NCBI GenBank assembly: GCA_951812805.1
Contig: CATOSZ010000001.1
Location: 1 to 64,000, forward strand
DNA from: an uncultured Alphaproteobacteria bacterium
Lineage (GTDB): Bacteria > Pseudomonadota > Alphaproteobacteria > GCA-2731375
DNA length: 64,000 nucleotides
Direction of reading: 5' to 3'
Part shown: positions 40,868 through 50,425 of the stretch, in pieces
Layout: each line of letters begins with the position of its first letter
How positions within the stretch are numbered: the first letter of the stretch is position 1
The notes under the pieces: generated by a model
Database searches by the model: none
What the model was told of the DNA's origin: nothing
Seen by the model: only the letters and a program-made list of their open reading frames with translations
Made by a program: the position numbers and the translations under genes

Positions 40868-42298
40868 ATGTCCGGATTCAAGGAGTATGCGAGCCATGAT
40901 GCCGTCGGTCTCGCCGCGTTGATCGCCAAGGGCGACGTGACGGCGGAAGAGGCGTTGGAATCCGCTCTTGCCGGCATGGCCGAGGTGCAGCCGAAGCTCA
41001 ACGCCGTCGTGCACGACATGGAGGCGGAGGCATGCCGTACGCTCGCCGCCGGCGTGCCGGACGGACCCTTCGCCGGCGTGCCCTTCATGCTGAAGGATCT
41101 GAACCTCAACTATGCGGGTCAGCCGACGGGGCAGGGCTCGCGCTTCTACGAGGGGTTCGTGCCGGACCGTGATTCCGAGCTTGTGGTGCGTCAGAAAGCC
41201 GCGGGCCTCGTCGTCATGGCGAAGACCAACACGCCGGAATTCGGTCTCTGCGCGACGACCGAGCCGGTGGCGCATGGGGCCGCGCCCAATCCGTGGAACC
41301 TGGCGCACAGCTGCGGCGGCTCCTCCGGCGGCTCCGCCTCGGCGGTGGCGGCCGGCGTGGTACCGGCGGCGCATGCGACGGACGGCGGCGGCTCGATCCG
41401 CATTCCGGCCGCCTGTTGCGGCCTGGTCGGCCTGAAGACCACCCGCGGGCGCAACCCCGTCGGCCCCGACATCGGCGAGAGCCTGATCAGCGTCGGCCAC
41501 GTGGTCTGCCGCACGGTCCGCGACACCGCGCACTTCCTCGATGCGACGGCAGGGCCGGAACTGGGCGCGCCGCATGCGGGCCCGGCGAGCGAGGGCCGCT
41601 TCGCCGACGCGCTGGCGCGCGATCCGGGCGCCTTGCGGATCGCCGTCACCACCCGGGTGCCCGCCGGCCGCAACCTCGATCCCGCCTGCGCGAGCGCCAT
41701 CGAAGCGACCGCCGCCCTGCTGGCCGAGATGGGACATACGGTCGAGGCCGCGGATCCGCCGATCGACTACGAGTGGATGGGGCCCGCCTGGCGCCGCTTC
41801 TCCGCGGTCAACTGCAACCTCAACCTCGCCCGCCGTGCCGCCGCCCTCGGCCGCCCGGCCCGCAACGACGAGCTGGAGCCGATCACCCGCCTGACCGCCG
41901 AGGAAGGCGCCGCGATGTCGGCCACGGAATTCTTCGCCCTCATCCAGGAAATCCATGCCTTCGGCCGCCAGATGGCCCTCTTTCACGAGGACTGGGACGT
42001 TCTGTTGACGCCGACGCTGGCGGCACCGCCCATACCGCTCGGGCAGCTGGTGATGACGACGGAGGATTATGAGGACTATTATGATCGCCTGTTCCGCTAT
42101 ATCCCCTTCACGCCGGTACAAAATCTCTCCGGTCAGCCGGCGATCACCCTGCCTTTGAACATGAGCGCGGACGGTCTGCCGATCGGCGTCCAGTTCGCCG
42201 CCCGCTTCGGCGGCGAGGCGCTGCTGATCGCCCTGGCGGCGCGGCTGGAAGAGGCCCGGCCCTGGATCGATCGCCGCCCGCCGGTCTGGGCGGGGTGA
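40868..42298 (+). CDS. Amidase (amidase signature family)
   Basis: A 476-residue amidase-signature hydrolase that splits an amide to acid and ammonia or amine. The Ser-cisSer-Lys triad is complete: K76 (FMLKDLNL), S152 (CGGSSGGS) and S176 (TDGGGSIR), with the expected 24-residue spacing between the two Ser. The C-terminus has LPLNMSADGLPIGVQF, standard in the family. The start at 40868 has GGGAGGG just upstream; the frame back to 40544 is non-coding. It diverges from the branched-chain-type importer, which may supply its substrate. Confidence 0.94.
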   Translation: MSGFKEYASHDAVGLAALIAKGDVTAEEALESALAGMAEVQPKLNAVVHDMEAEACRTLAAGVPDGPFAGVPFMLKDLNLNYAGQPTGQGSRFYEGFVPDRDSELVVRQKAAGLVVMAKTNTPEFGLCATTEPVAHGAAPNPWNLAHSCGGSSGGSASAVAAGVVPAAHATDGGGSIRIPAACCGLVGLKTTRGRNPVGPDIGESLISVGHVVCRTVRDTAHFLDATAGPELGAPHAGPASEGRFADALARDPGALRIAVTTRVPAGRNLDPACASAIEATAALLAEMGHTVEAADPPIDYEWMGPAWRRFSAVNCNLNLARRAAALGRPARNDELEPITRLTAEEGAAMSATEFFALIQEIHAFGRQMALFHEDWDVLLTPTLAAPPIPLGQLVMTTEDYEDYYDRLFRYIPFTPVQNLSGQPAITLPLNMSADGLPIGVQFAARFGGEALLIALAARLEEARPWIDRRPPVWAG

Positions 42299-42334
42299 AG
42301 TGTTTGTCACTGTAGTCGTAAACGGGAGTATTCG

Positions 42335-44662
42335 ATGAAGTACGGACTTGGACAGTCGGCGCCGCGCGAGGAAGACAAGCGGTTTCTCAGGGGCGGCGGG
42401 CGATACAGCGACGATATCGACCTGCCCGGCCAGGCCTGGTCGTATCTGCTGCGCTCGCCCCACGCGCACGCCCGGATCGCCGCAATCGACACCGCCGCCG
42501 CGCGGGCCGCGCCCGGCGTGCTGGCGATCTTCACCGGCGCGGACATCGCCGAGGCCGGCCTCGGCGACTTGCCGTGCAATGTCGCCAAACTGGTTCCCCT
42601 GAAACGCCCCGACGGTCGCCCGATCTTCGTCCCGCCACGCCCGGCCCTGGTTCGCGACAAGGCCACCTTCGTCGGCGATGCCGTCGCCTTCGTCGTCGCC
42701 GAGACCCGGGCCGAGGCCCGCGATGCGGCCGAGCTCATCGAGATCGACTACGAGGCGTTGCCGGTCGTCGCCGAGACGCGGACCGCCGCGGCGCCGGAGA
42801 CGCCGGCGATCTGGGACGACTGCCCCGACAACATCGCGTTCCGCTTCGAGGTGGGCGACCGGGCTGCGACCGAACGGGCCTTCGAGACCGCGCACCATGT
42901 CACGCGGGTCGAACTGCCGATGCCGCGGGTCGCCGTCAATCCGATGGAACCGCGCGCGGCGCTCGGCGACTACAACGCCTTCGAGGACCGCTACACGCTT
43001 TATTCCGGCAACCAGTTTCCGCACGACACGCGCAACTGGCTGGCCGACGCCGTGCTCGGCATACCGGAAAGCCGGCTGCGGATCGTCAGCCCCGACATGG
43101 GCGGTTCCTTCGGGCTGCGCTCGACGGTCTTTCCGGAGATGCCGCTGGTCCTGCTGGCGGCGCGCCGGATCGGACGGCCGGTCAAGTGGGTGAACGATCG
43201 TTCCGACGGCATCCTCGACGAACAGGGCCGCGACTTCGTCATGACGGGGGAGCTGGCGCTCGACGCGGAGGGCACGTTCCTCGGCCTCCGGGTCGACGTC
43301 ACCGCGGCGATGGGCGCCGTCTTTTCCAACTACGGCCCGCATCCCTCGTTCGGCAATATCGGCGGCGTGGCCGGGGTCTATACGACGCCGGCGATGCATG
43401 CCCGGGTGACCGGGGTGTTCACCAACACCAGTCCGACGGGCCCGGTCCGCGGCGCCGGGCGCCCCGAGGCGACGTCGCTGATCGAGCAGGCGATCGACAG
43501 GGCGGCGCGGGAGATGGGGCTCGACCGGATAGAACTCCGCCGGCGCAACATCATTCCGCCCACCGCCATGCCCTATCAGACGCCGCTCACCTACCACTAC
43601 GACTGTGGCGAGTTCGAACGCAACATGGACCAGGCGTTGGAGATGATCGACGCGGAAGGCTTCGAGGCGCGCCGCGAGCGGGCGGCGGCGGCCGGGCGGC
43701 TGCGCGGTCTCGGCCTCATCAACACCATCGAACAGGCCGCCGGCGGTGGCGACGAAGGCGGCGAGATCCGCTTCGATCGCCAGGGCAACGCCACGGTCCT
43801 GATGGGCACCCATTCGCACGGCCAGGGCCACGAAACCGTGTTCAAGCAGCTGGTGTCGGATCGTCTCGGCCTGGAGTTCGAGGCGATCCGCTATGTCCAG
43901 GGCGATACCGACGTCGTCGCCTATGGTCACGGTACCGGCGGCTCCCGCGTCTCGGGCCTCGGCGGGTCCGCCCTGCTGGGCGCCGCCGAAAAGGTCATCG
44001 AGAAGGGCCGCCACATCGCCGCCCACGCGTTGGAGACGTCCGAGGCCGACATCGAGTTCACCGACGGGCGCTTCGTCGTCGCCGGTACGGACCGCTCACT
44101 CGATATCCGCGAGGTGGCCGGCATCGCCTTCAACCCCGCCGCCCTGCCGCCCGAAACCGACAGCGGCCTTTCCGGCTTTTCGACCTTCCGGGTGATTGCA
44201 CCGACCTTTCCGAACGCCTGCCACGCGGCCGAAGTCGAGATCGACCCCGAGACGGGATCGGTACGCATCGAGCGCTATCTGGCGGTGGAGGATGTCGGCA
44301 CCGTGCTCAACCCGATGCTGCTGGACGGGCAGCTGCACGGCGGGATCGTGCAGGGGGCGGGCCATGTCTTTGGCGAGGAGATGCGCTGGGACGCGGACGG
44401 CCAGGTGCTCACGGGTTCGTTCATGGACTATGTGATGCCGCGGGCGGACGAAATGCCCGTCTTCGAGATCGCGATCAACGGCGTGCCGACGGCGCGAAAC
44501 CCGCTCGGCGTCAAGGGCGCGGGCGAGGCGGGAACCGTCGGCGCGGTCGCCTGTCTCACGGCGGCGGTCCTGGATGCCCTCTCACCGCTCGGCATCGAAG
44601 ATCTGCCCATGCCGCTGACGCCGGAACGCTTGTGGCGGGTCATCCGGGACGCGGCCGATTAA
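42335..44662 (+). CDS. Molybdenum hydroxylase large subunit without partner genes
   Basis: A 775-residue molybdopterin-binding subunit of the xanthine dehydrogenase/CO dehydrogenase family. It has RFLRGGGRYSDDI at the N-terminus, DMGGSFGLRS as a glycine-rich motif, and the C-terminal GVKGAGEAGT with the active-site Glu E731. No [2Fe-2S] or FAD subunit gene is adjacent, unlike the locus at 23020-26860. It may use subunits encoded elsewhere or share those of the other locus. It follows the amidase by 36 bp. Its stop overlaps the start of the next gene by one base. Confidence 0.93.
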   Translation: MKYGLGQSAPREEDKRFLRGGGRYSDDIDLPGQAWSYLLRSPHAHARIAAIDTAAARAAPGVLAIFTGADIAEAGLGDLPCNVAKLVPLKRPDGRPIFVPPRPALVRDKATFVGDAVAFVVAETRAEARDAAELIEIDYEALPVVAETRTAAAPETPAIWDDCPDNIAFRFEVGDRAATERAFETAHHVTRVELPMPRVAVNPMEPRAALGDYNAFEDRYTLYSGNQFPHDTRNWLADAVLGIPESRLRIVSPDMGGSFGLRSTVFPEMPLVLLAARRIGRPVKWVNDRSDGILDEQGRDFVMTGELALDAEGTFLGLRVDVTAAMGAVFSNYGPHPSFGNIGGVAGVYTTPAMHARVTGVFTNTSPTGPVRGAGRPEATSLIEQAIDRAAREMGLDRIELRRRNIIPPTAMPYQTPLTYHYDCGEFERNMDQALEMIDAEGFEARRERAAAAGRLRGLGLINTIEQAAGGGDEGGEIRFDRQGNATVLMGTHSHGQGHETVFKQLVSDRLGLEFEAIRYVQGDTDVVAYGHGTGGSRVSGLGGSALLGAAEKVIEKGRHIAAHALETSEADIEFTDGRFVVAGTDRSLDIREVAGIAFNPAALPPETDSGLSGFSTFRVIAPTFPNACHAAEVEIDPETGSVRIERYLAVEDVGTVLNPMLLDGQLHGGIVQGAGHVFGEEMRWDADGQVLTGSFMDYVMPRADEMPVFEIAINGVPTARNPLGVKGAGEAGTVGAVACLTAAVLDALSPLGIEDLPMPLTPERLWRVIRDAAD

Positions 44663-45750
44663 TGACGCTGGCGTTGCACAAAGCAGAGCCGGATGCGATC
44701 GGGTGCTGGGAGGATGGCTTTCAGTTCTGGCCGGTCGTCATAAACGTACCCGACGGGCTGGAGGGAGCCTGTGCGGGGATTGCCCGACGCGAGGGGCGCC
44801 TGAGGCTCAAGGCGCTTTGCCCCGGGTTCCTCGTCGCTTCCAAGACCAGTTCCGAGCGACTGACCGAGGCGATGAGAAACGCACCGACGTGGTCATTTGG
44901 CAGTTTCGTCCTGGCAAGCACGCTCCCGCCAGGCGATCGGTTGTCGAGCGAGGCAATCGACAAGATAACGAGCGATCTGAACTCGGTTATCGATCAGTTC
45001 CAGTTGCAGGGCCGATCATACTGGCTGAACTGCCCGGCGACCGAGTCCGACGTCGCTCGTAAGCTGCGCGGGATGCTACTGCAAAGACGCGATCTGGCGA
45101 TAATCAACAACCCTTCGAACTACAGCCTGACCATTCGACTGGCCACCGACGGCGCGAAGGTCCATGTCTTGATCGGGCCATCGATTTCGATCAAGCGGCG
45201 CTTCGCCTATCGGCGACGGGATGTCGGCGCTTCGATCAATCCGGTGCTCGCCGCGGCGATGGTGCGGTTGGCGCCTCCCGTCAGGTCGGGCCTCGCGCTC
45301 GATCCAACTTGCGGCAGCGGGACGTTGTTGGCCGAGCGATTGGCTTATTCCGACGAGGATACCGCCCTCGGTATCGACCTGAGCGCCGAGGCGGGCGAGG
45401 CGTTCCAGGCCAATCTGCAACAGGGCGTCGGGTCCGGGCAGTTTCGCTTCCGGTTGGGAGACGGGGCGGATCGTGAGCTTTGGCAACCGTGCCAGACGGT
45501 TCTCGCGAACCTGCCGTTCGGAATCCGACTCCGTGTCCCAAGGCCGGAACTCGAGGCGCTTTACGCCGCCATCATGAACAACTCCGCTCGTTTCCTGGCG
45601 GCGGATGGGCGTGTCGTCCTGACCAGTTCGTTCAAGGGTGGCTTGGACCATGCCATTGCCGCCGCTGGTGACAGCATACGGGTGTTGTCGCGATACAAGG
45701 CGAAGATGGGTGGCCTCTTCTACCAGATCCTGGTGGCCACGAAAGCCTGA
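44662..45750 (+). CDS. THUMP/RlmL-like SAM-dependent methyltransferase
   Basis: A 362-residue protein with a C-terminal class I methyltransferase domain (UPF0020/PF01170-like). It has the SAM motif DPTCGSGT at 214-221 and the catalytic-type ANLPFG at 282-287, resembling the N(L)PPF/Y motif of RNA N2-guanine methyltransferases. The N-terminal 180 residues may be a degenerate THUMP-like RNA-binding part, followed by SIKRRFAYRRRD. rRNA or tRNA guanine methylation is likely but unproven. The ATG at 44662 overlaps the previous stop (TAATG). Base composition seems slightly less GC-rich than its neighbours, which hints at separate origin. A much longer upstream frame is a shadow. Confidence 0.85.
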   Translation: MTLALHKAEPDAIGCWEDGFQFWPVVINVPDGLEGACAGIARREGRLRLKALCPGFLVASKTSSERLTEAMRNAPTWSFGSFVLASTLPPGDRLSSEAIDKITSDLNSVIDQFQLQGRSYWLNCPATESDVARKLRGMLLQRRDLAIINNPSNYSLTIRLATDGAKVHVLIGPSISIKRRFAYRRRDVGASINPVLAAAMVRLAPPVRSGLALDPTCGSGTLLAERLAYSDEDTALGIDLSAEAGEAFQANLQQGVGSGQFRFRLGDGADRELWQPCQTVLANLPFGIRLRVPRPELEALYAAIMNNSARFLAADGRVVLTSSFKGGLDHAIAAAGDSIRVLSRYKAKMGGLFYQILVATKA

Positions 45751-45926
45751 GACCGAACACCCCCAGGCCGCCATATGGTCATCCCTGTCTCGGTGGGCCA
45801 TTCGCCGAGTGGGTAGGGAGCCTGCATGGCGGCGAGACGACGTTCAATACGCGCCTGCCTTGCGTAACGAGCGCAACCGAAAGGTTCGAGCGAAGCCAAG
45901 CCTGGCAGCCGCGCGGGCATCGGCCC

Positions 45927-46913
45927 TCACGCCGTAGGACTGGTCCCGGTCCCCCTCTTTCGAGCGCGCCACTCGTGGATCTGCCAGCCCAGCAGGCCGG
46001 GCAGGCCGACGACGAGTTCGCGAAAGCGCTTGGCCAGCGACAAAGCCAAAGAGAGATCCGGGCTGAGGCCGAGCGCGGCGCCGATGACGACGATGCCGCC
46101 TTCCTGCACGCCGATGCCGGCCGGGACCAGAAAGGCGGCCGCCCGCACCGCTTGCGTCAGGCTCTCCAGGATCAAGGCTTCGCCGACGCTGACGGGCATG
46201 CCCATGAGCCATAGCGCCAGCCAGACCTCGCCCGCTTTCGCCAGCCTCTCCGCCATCCGCCACGCCACGGCGGCGACCAAGCGTGTGCGCTGGCGGTAGA
46301 GTCCGTCGAGCGCCGCATCGAAGGCGTGCCCGTCCGTTGTCGCCGCGCGCAGCCTGGAGCCACCCGGGATCCGCCGCAATCCCCGCAGCACCGCGCCCAG
46401 CGGCGACTTTCGTTGCAGCCGATAGAAGATCCAGAGCCCGCCGGTCAGCAGGACGACGAAGCCACCGATCCAGCCGACGAGCTCGTGCGTCCCGACCACG
46501 GCGAGCAGCAGCACGAGGCCGAGCAGGCTGAATGCGGCCTGCGCGCCGGCCTGAATGGTTTTGTCGACGACGACGCTCGCCGTCGCCGCCGCGCCGTCGG
46601 CACCGCGCTGCGTGAGGAGGCGCGCGCGAAGCAGGTCGCCACCGATCTGCGCCGCGGGCAACAGCCAGTTCACGGAGAGGCCGATCCAGTTGATGACGGT
46701 CAGTCCGACGAGACCGCGCTGCCGGACGGTGCCCAGGAGTTCACGCCAGCCGAGCGCGGCGAGGATGATCGGCAGTATCTGATAGACGCCGAGGAGGAGG
46801 AGGCTCCATCCGCCGACCGCCAGGACGAGCAGGACCGTGTCCAGGCCCTGCCAGGCGATCAGGCCGACGGCGAGCGTCAGGCCCAAGGTCAGCGCGACAT
46901 AGACATAAGCCAT
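45927..46913 (-). CDS. Lysylphosphatidylglycerol synthase TM-like (HpnL-type) membrane protein
   Basis: A 328-residue integral membrane protein with about 8 helices, of the LPG_synthase_TM/HpnL-like group. Conserved elements are NWLLPAAQIGGDLLRARLL (about residues 84-102), SVVVDKTIQAGAQAAFSLLG, and FLVPAGIGVQEGGIVVIGAALG. HpnL-type proteins take part in hopanoid-related or lipid export and are probably flippase-like. It starts at ATG 46911-46913, 8 bp after the lipid kinase gene, so they form an operon. Hopanoid genes are not in the window, so the lipid is unknown. Confidence 0.85.
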   Translation of the reverse strand: MAYVYVALTLGLTLAVGLIAWQGLDTVLLVLAVGGWSLLLLGVYQILPIILAALGWRELLGTVRQRGLVGLTVINWIGLSVNWLLPAAQIGGDLLRARLLTQRGADGAAATASVVVDKTIQAGAQAAFSLLGLVLLLAVVGTHELVGWIGGFVVLLTGGLWIFYRLQRKSPLGAVLRGLRRIPGGSRLRAATTDGHAFDAALDGLYRQRTRLVAAVAWRMAERLAKAGEVWLALWLMGMPVSVGEALILESLTQAVRAAAFLVPAGIGVQEGGIVVIGAALGLSPDLSLALSLAKRFRELVVGLPGLLGWQIHEWRARKRGTGTSPTA

Positions 46914-46921
46914 CCAGCCGG

Positions 46922-47851
46922 TTACCGGCGCGTCGCCGCGGAGCCCGCCAGGATGAACGGGAGGCGTCGCGGCAGCACGCTGATCCTGAGATCGGTGCCG
47001 CAAATCCGCTCGCCGTCGGGGCTCGTCGGCAGCCGGCCGAGCGCCTCGATCTCTAGCCACTCGTGCTGTTCGTAACGGACGAATTTCGGGTCCCCGCGCG
47101 ACCTGTCCAGGGCGCGGAAGTCCGAAAGCAATGCGGGAAGCTTCAGCAACGAAATCTCCGGCACCAGCAAAAGGTCGAGCAGGCCGTCGTCGAGGCTGGC
47201 CCGGGGCGCGATCCGGGTGCCGCCCGCCCATTTGCCGTTGGCGATCGCCAGCATGGCCAACGGGTGCTCCGCCGCGCCGTCGCGGGTGCGCAGCCGTACC
47301 GGATAGGTCGCCCGGCGCGCGGCGGTCGCGATTCCCGCGAGCGTGTAGGCCGCACCGCGAAACCGCCGTTTCATGGCCTCCGATGCGCGAAAGCTCGCCT
47401 CGGCGCCGAGGCCGGCGACCAGCGTGTTCAGGAAATAGCGCCCGTTGACCCGGCCGACGTCGATCGGTGTCGGCTCTGCTTCGGCGGCCAGCATCAGCGC
47501 CGCGCCGGGGTCGCCGCTCGGGATGGCGCCGCTGCGCGCGAAGTCGTTGGCGGAGCCGAGCGGCAGGACCGCCATCGCCACGTCGGGCTCGCCGCTGGCG
47601 GCGAACAGGCCGTTGACGACTTCGTTGAGGGTGCCGTCACCCCCCGCGGCCACGATGATATCGGCCTTCTCGTCGAGGGCGTCCCGCGCCAGCGCTTCGG
47701 CGCCGGTCGCCCGGCTCGTCACGCTGACGTCGACGATGTGCCCATGGCGGCGAACCCGCGCCAAGGCGTCGGCGATCCGCGCCGGCGACGCCCGGCCGCC
47801 GTTCAGGATTACGCGTAACTTTCGTGCCGACATGGCACCACTTTCCATCAA
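46922..47851 (-). CDS. Diacylglycerol/sphingosine kinase family lipid kinase
   Basis: A 309-residue DAGK-catalytic-domain protein that phosphorylates a lipid head group with ATP. The hallmark GGDGT (residues 70-74, AAGGDGTLNEVVNGL) is present, with LPLGSANDFAR for ATP/lipid binding and DDGLLDLLLVPE near residue 215. Start choice is open between ATG 47851 and the later in-frame ATG ahead of SARKLRVILNGG (near 47833). It precedes the HpnL-type gene by 8 bp and diverges from the ABC exporter. Confidence 0.9.
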   Translation of the reverse strand: MMESGAMSARKLRVILNGGRASPARIADALARVRRHGHIVDVSVTSRATGAEALARDALDEKADIIVAAGGDGTLNEVVNGLFAASGEPDVAMAVLPLGSANDFARSGAIPSGDPGAALMLAAEAEPTPIDVGRVNGRYFLNTLVAGLGAEASFRASEAMKRRFRGAAYTLAGIATAARRATYPVRLRTRDGAAEHPLAMLAIANGKWAGGTRIAPRASLDDGLLDLLLVPEISLLKLPALLSDFRALDRSRGDPKFVRYEQHEWLEIEALGRLPTSPDGERICGTDLRISVLPRRLPFILAGSAATRR

Positions 47852-47931
47852 ATCATCGATATGGCAAGTCCCGGCTCGCCCATACGTGGCACGGGCTGGA
47901 CATCGCCGTGCGGTTGGCGATAGTGGCGGCC

Positions 47932-48684
47932 ATGTCCGAGCCCGCGATCATTGCCGAAGGTCTGGCCAAGCGCTTCGATGATGTCGTCGCGGTGGACGGG
48001 ATCGATTTCGCCGTGGCCCGGGGCGGTGTCACCGCGCTGCTCGGCGGCAACGGTGCCGGCAAGACGACGACCATCGGCATGCTGCTGGGCCTGGTGACGC
48101 CCAGCGCCGGGCGGATCGAGGTGCTGGGCACGGACATGCTGCGCCACCGCCACCGGGTGCTGGGGCGGCTGAACTTCTCCTCCCCCTATGTCGATCTGCC
48201 GCTGCGCCTGACCGTCGGGCAAAACCTCAGGGTCTATGCCGAGTTGTACGGCATGCGGGATGCGAAGGCCGCAGTGGCGCTGGTCGCGGACCGACTGCGC
48301 ATTGCCGAACTGTTGAAGCGGCGCACCGGCTCGCTCTCCGCCGGGCAGAAGACGCGGGTGGCACTCGCCAAGGCTCTCATCAACCTGCCGGAGCTGTTGT
48401 TGCTGGACGAGCCGACGGCCTCCCTCGACCCCGACAGCGCCGGCTGGATCCGCGACGTGCTGACCGCCTATCAGCGCGACAGCGGGGCGACGATCCTGCT
48501 TGCCTCGCACAACATGGCCGAGGTCGAAGTGCTGGCCGACGATGTCATCATGCTGGGGCAGGGCCGTATCGTCGACCGCGGCGCGCCGGCGGAGCTGGTA
48601 CAGCGCTTCGGCCGCCGCAACCTGGAGGAGGTCTTCCTCGACATCGCGCGCGGCCGTGAGCGCGGCCTGGGAGCGGCGGAGTAA
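47932..48684 (+). CDS. ABC-2 type exporter ATP-binding protein
   Basis: A 250-residue ABC ATPase of the ABC-2 export type. Walker A GGNGAGKTT, the signature LSAGQKTR (a variant of LSGGQ), Walker B LLLLDEPTASLDP and the switch region ASHNM are visible. The C-terminal end (GRRNLEEVFLDIARG) is typical of drug/polysaccharide-type ABC-2 ATPases. The ATG at 47932 is preferred; the frame back to 47824 overlaps the divergent kinase. Its stop overlaps the permease start by one base. Confidence 0.93.
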   Translation: MSEPAIIAEGLAKRFDDVVAVDGIDFAVARGGVTALLGGNGAGKTTTIGMLLGLVTPSAGRIEVLGTDMLRHRHRVLGRLNFSSPYVDLPLRLTVGQNLRVYAELYGMRDAKAAVALVADRLRIAELLKRRTGSLSAGQKTRVALAKALINLPELLLLDEPTASLDPDSAGWIRDVLTAYQRDSGATILLASHNMAEVEVLADDVIMLGQGRIVDRGAPAELVQRFGRRNLEEVFLDIARGRERGLGAAE

Positions 48685-49511
48685 TGAGCGTCCCGGTCCT
48701 CGAGCGTCACACGCCGGCCTTTTCGCTCCGCCGGGTGTTCGCCCTGGTGCGGCGCTATCTCTATCTGTTGCGCGGGTCCTGGCCGCGCATCGTCGAACTC
48801 GCCTACTGGCCGACGGTACAGATGTTGATGTGGGGCTTCCTCACCCAGTTCCTGGCCAGCCACTCGAGCTTCATCGCCCAGGCCTTCGGCATCCTACTGG
48901 CCGGCGTGCTGCTCTGGGACGTGCTGTTCCGCGGCCAGATCGGTCTCTCGATCTCCTTCCTCGAGGAGATGTGGTCGCGCAACCTCGGCCATCTTTTCGT
49001 GAGCCCGCTGCGCCCGGTGGAGATGATCGGCTCCCTCGTCACCATCAGCCTGCTGCGCACGTTGATCGGCGCGGTGCCGACCAGCCTGTTCGCCATGGTG
49101 TTCTTCGACTTCTCCGTCTATTCGATGGGTTTGGCGCTGGTCGCCTTCTTCTTCAACCTGATCTTTCTCGGCTGGGCGATGGGCCTGGCGATTTCCGGCA
49201 TGGTGCTCCGCCTCGGTCTCGGCGCGGAAAGCCTGGCCTGGGCCGCGGTCTTCGCGCTGGCGCCGATCAGCGGCATCTACTATCCGATCGCCACCCTGCC
49301 CGAGTGGCTGCAAGTCGTCGCCTGGTGCCTGCCGAGTGCCTATGTCTTCGAGGGCATGCGGGCCCTGCTGATTGACGGCGTCTTCGACGGGGCTCTCATG
49401 CTCCGCGCGCTCGCCCTGAACCTGGTCTATTTCGTCCTCGGCGCGCTCGTCTTCCTGCGCTGCTTCGAGGCGGCCCGCAATCGGGCGCTGCTGCTTCAGA
49501 TCGGCGAATAG
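48684..49511 (+). CDS. ABC-2 type exporter permease
   Basis: A 275-residue membrane protein with about six helices, of the ABC-2 permease type. The conserved loop EEMWSRNLGHLFVSPLRPVEMIGS (about residues 94-117) and the segment APISGIYYPIATLPEWLQVVAWCLPSAYVFEG near residue 194 mark the family. It pairs with the upstream ATPase as a two-component exporter. The substrate is unknown. Its end overlaps the convergent AmgK-like gene by 16 bp. Confidence 0.93.
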   Translation: MSVPVLERHTPAFSLRRVFALVRRYLYLLRGSWPRIVELAYWPTVQMLMWGFLTQFLASHSSFIAQAFGILLAGVLLWDVLFRGQIGLSISFLEEMWSRNLGHLFVSPLRPVEMIGSLVTISLLRTLIGAVPTSLFAMVFFDFSVYSMGLALVAFFFNLIFLGWAMGLAISGMVLRLGLGAESLAWAAVFALAPISGIYYPIATLPEWLQVVAWCLPSAYVFEGMRALLIDGVFDGALMLRALALNLVYFVLGALVFLRCFEAARNRALLLQIGE

Positions 49512-50425
49512 GCCTCGAACCAGGCGGCCAGCGCCGCGCATTCGGGGCGGGCCAGGTGGCGCCGCACCAGGGCTTCGAGGCGGGGCAGGTGGACGAGGTA
49601 GTCCCGCTTGCCGTCGCGGCGCGCCAGGCGGCGGAAGATCGCAATGACGCGCAGATGCCGCATCAACGCCAGCACGGCGAGGGAGGCTTCGATCCCCTCG
49701 CCGTCGAGATCCGGGAAGGCGGCGAGATAGCGTGCGACGGCCCGCCGACGGAGCGGGTCCGGCACGTCGCGCCGGGCGTCCTCCACCAGGCTGGCGAGAT
49801 CGTAGGTGACGGGGCCGAGGCCGGCGTCCTGAAAGTCGATGACGGCGCAGGCCTCGATGCCGTCCGCACCCGGGCACCGGATCAAGTTCCCGGCGTGATA
49901 GTCGCGATGCAGCAACGACGTCGGGACCGCCAGCGCCGGGCCGAGCAGGTCATGCCAGATCTCCACGAACCGATCACGGTCGCCCGCCGGCGCCACCTCG
50001 TCGAGGAAGAGACCAAGCTGATCGACGAACAGCCGGGCACCGTAGACCGGTAGCGGCTCGGCCGGCGGCGTGAACCGGCGATGCAGGTGGATCAGCACGT
50101 CGACCGCCAGGTCGAACAGCGGTTCGGGCGCCGCGCCCGCCGCCAGCAGGCCGGCGAAGACTTCGTCGCCCAGGTCCTCCAGCAACGCGAGGCCTTGCGG
50201 TGTATCGCCATGGTGGATCGCCGGCACGCGGATGCCGTGGTCCCGCAGCAGGTCGGCGATACGTCGAAACCGTTCGAGGTCGCCGGTCGCGGACGCGTCC
50301 ATCAGCAACGCGCACGCGCCGTCGCCGCGCTGGAGACGCCAGTAGCGCCGGGCCGAGGCATCGCCGGCGAGCGGCGCCTGCGCCACGCCGCCCCAGCCGG
50401 CGGCCTCGAGGAACGCCGCGCTCAC
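49496..50425 (-). CDS. amgK: AmgK-like aminosugar kinase (APH fold)
   Basis: A 309-residue phosphotransferase of the aminoglycoside phosphotransferase (APH) fold. The catalytic loop HRDYHAGNLI (Asp as base) and the metal motif VIDFQDAGLGP are intact, with PLAGDASARRYWRL as the N-terminal nucleotide loop. Together with tsaE directly upstream, this matches AmgK, the kinase of N-acetylmuramate/N-acetylglucosamine in peptidoglycan recycling. The start is GTG (50423-50425), overlapping the tsaE stop as GTGA. The usual partner murU does not follow here; a convergent exporter gene lies instead. Confidence 0.83.
   Translation of the reverse strand: MSAAFLEAAGWGGVAQAPLAGDASARRYWRLQRGDGACALLMDASATGDLERFRRIADLLRDHGIRVPAIHHGDTPQGLALLEDLGDEVFAGLLAAGAAPEPLFDLAVDVLIHLHRRFTPPAEPLPVYGARLFVDQLGLFLDEVAPAGDRDRFVEIWHDLLGPALAVPTSLLHRDYHAGNLIRCPGADGIEACAVIDFQDAGLGPVTYDLASLVEDARRDVPDPLRRRAVARYLAAFPDLDGEGIEASLAVLALMRHLRVIAIFRRLARRDGKRDYLVHLPRLEALVRRHLARPECAALAAWFEAYSPI

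Noticed and set aside
40832..44026. 1064-codon open frame on the minus strand, antisense to the amidase and molybdenum hydroxylase genes
   Set aside because: The plus-strand proteins have full family motifs. The antisense frame is a codon-bias shadow common in GC-rich DNA and has no recognisable domain.
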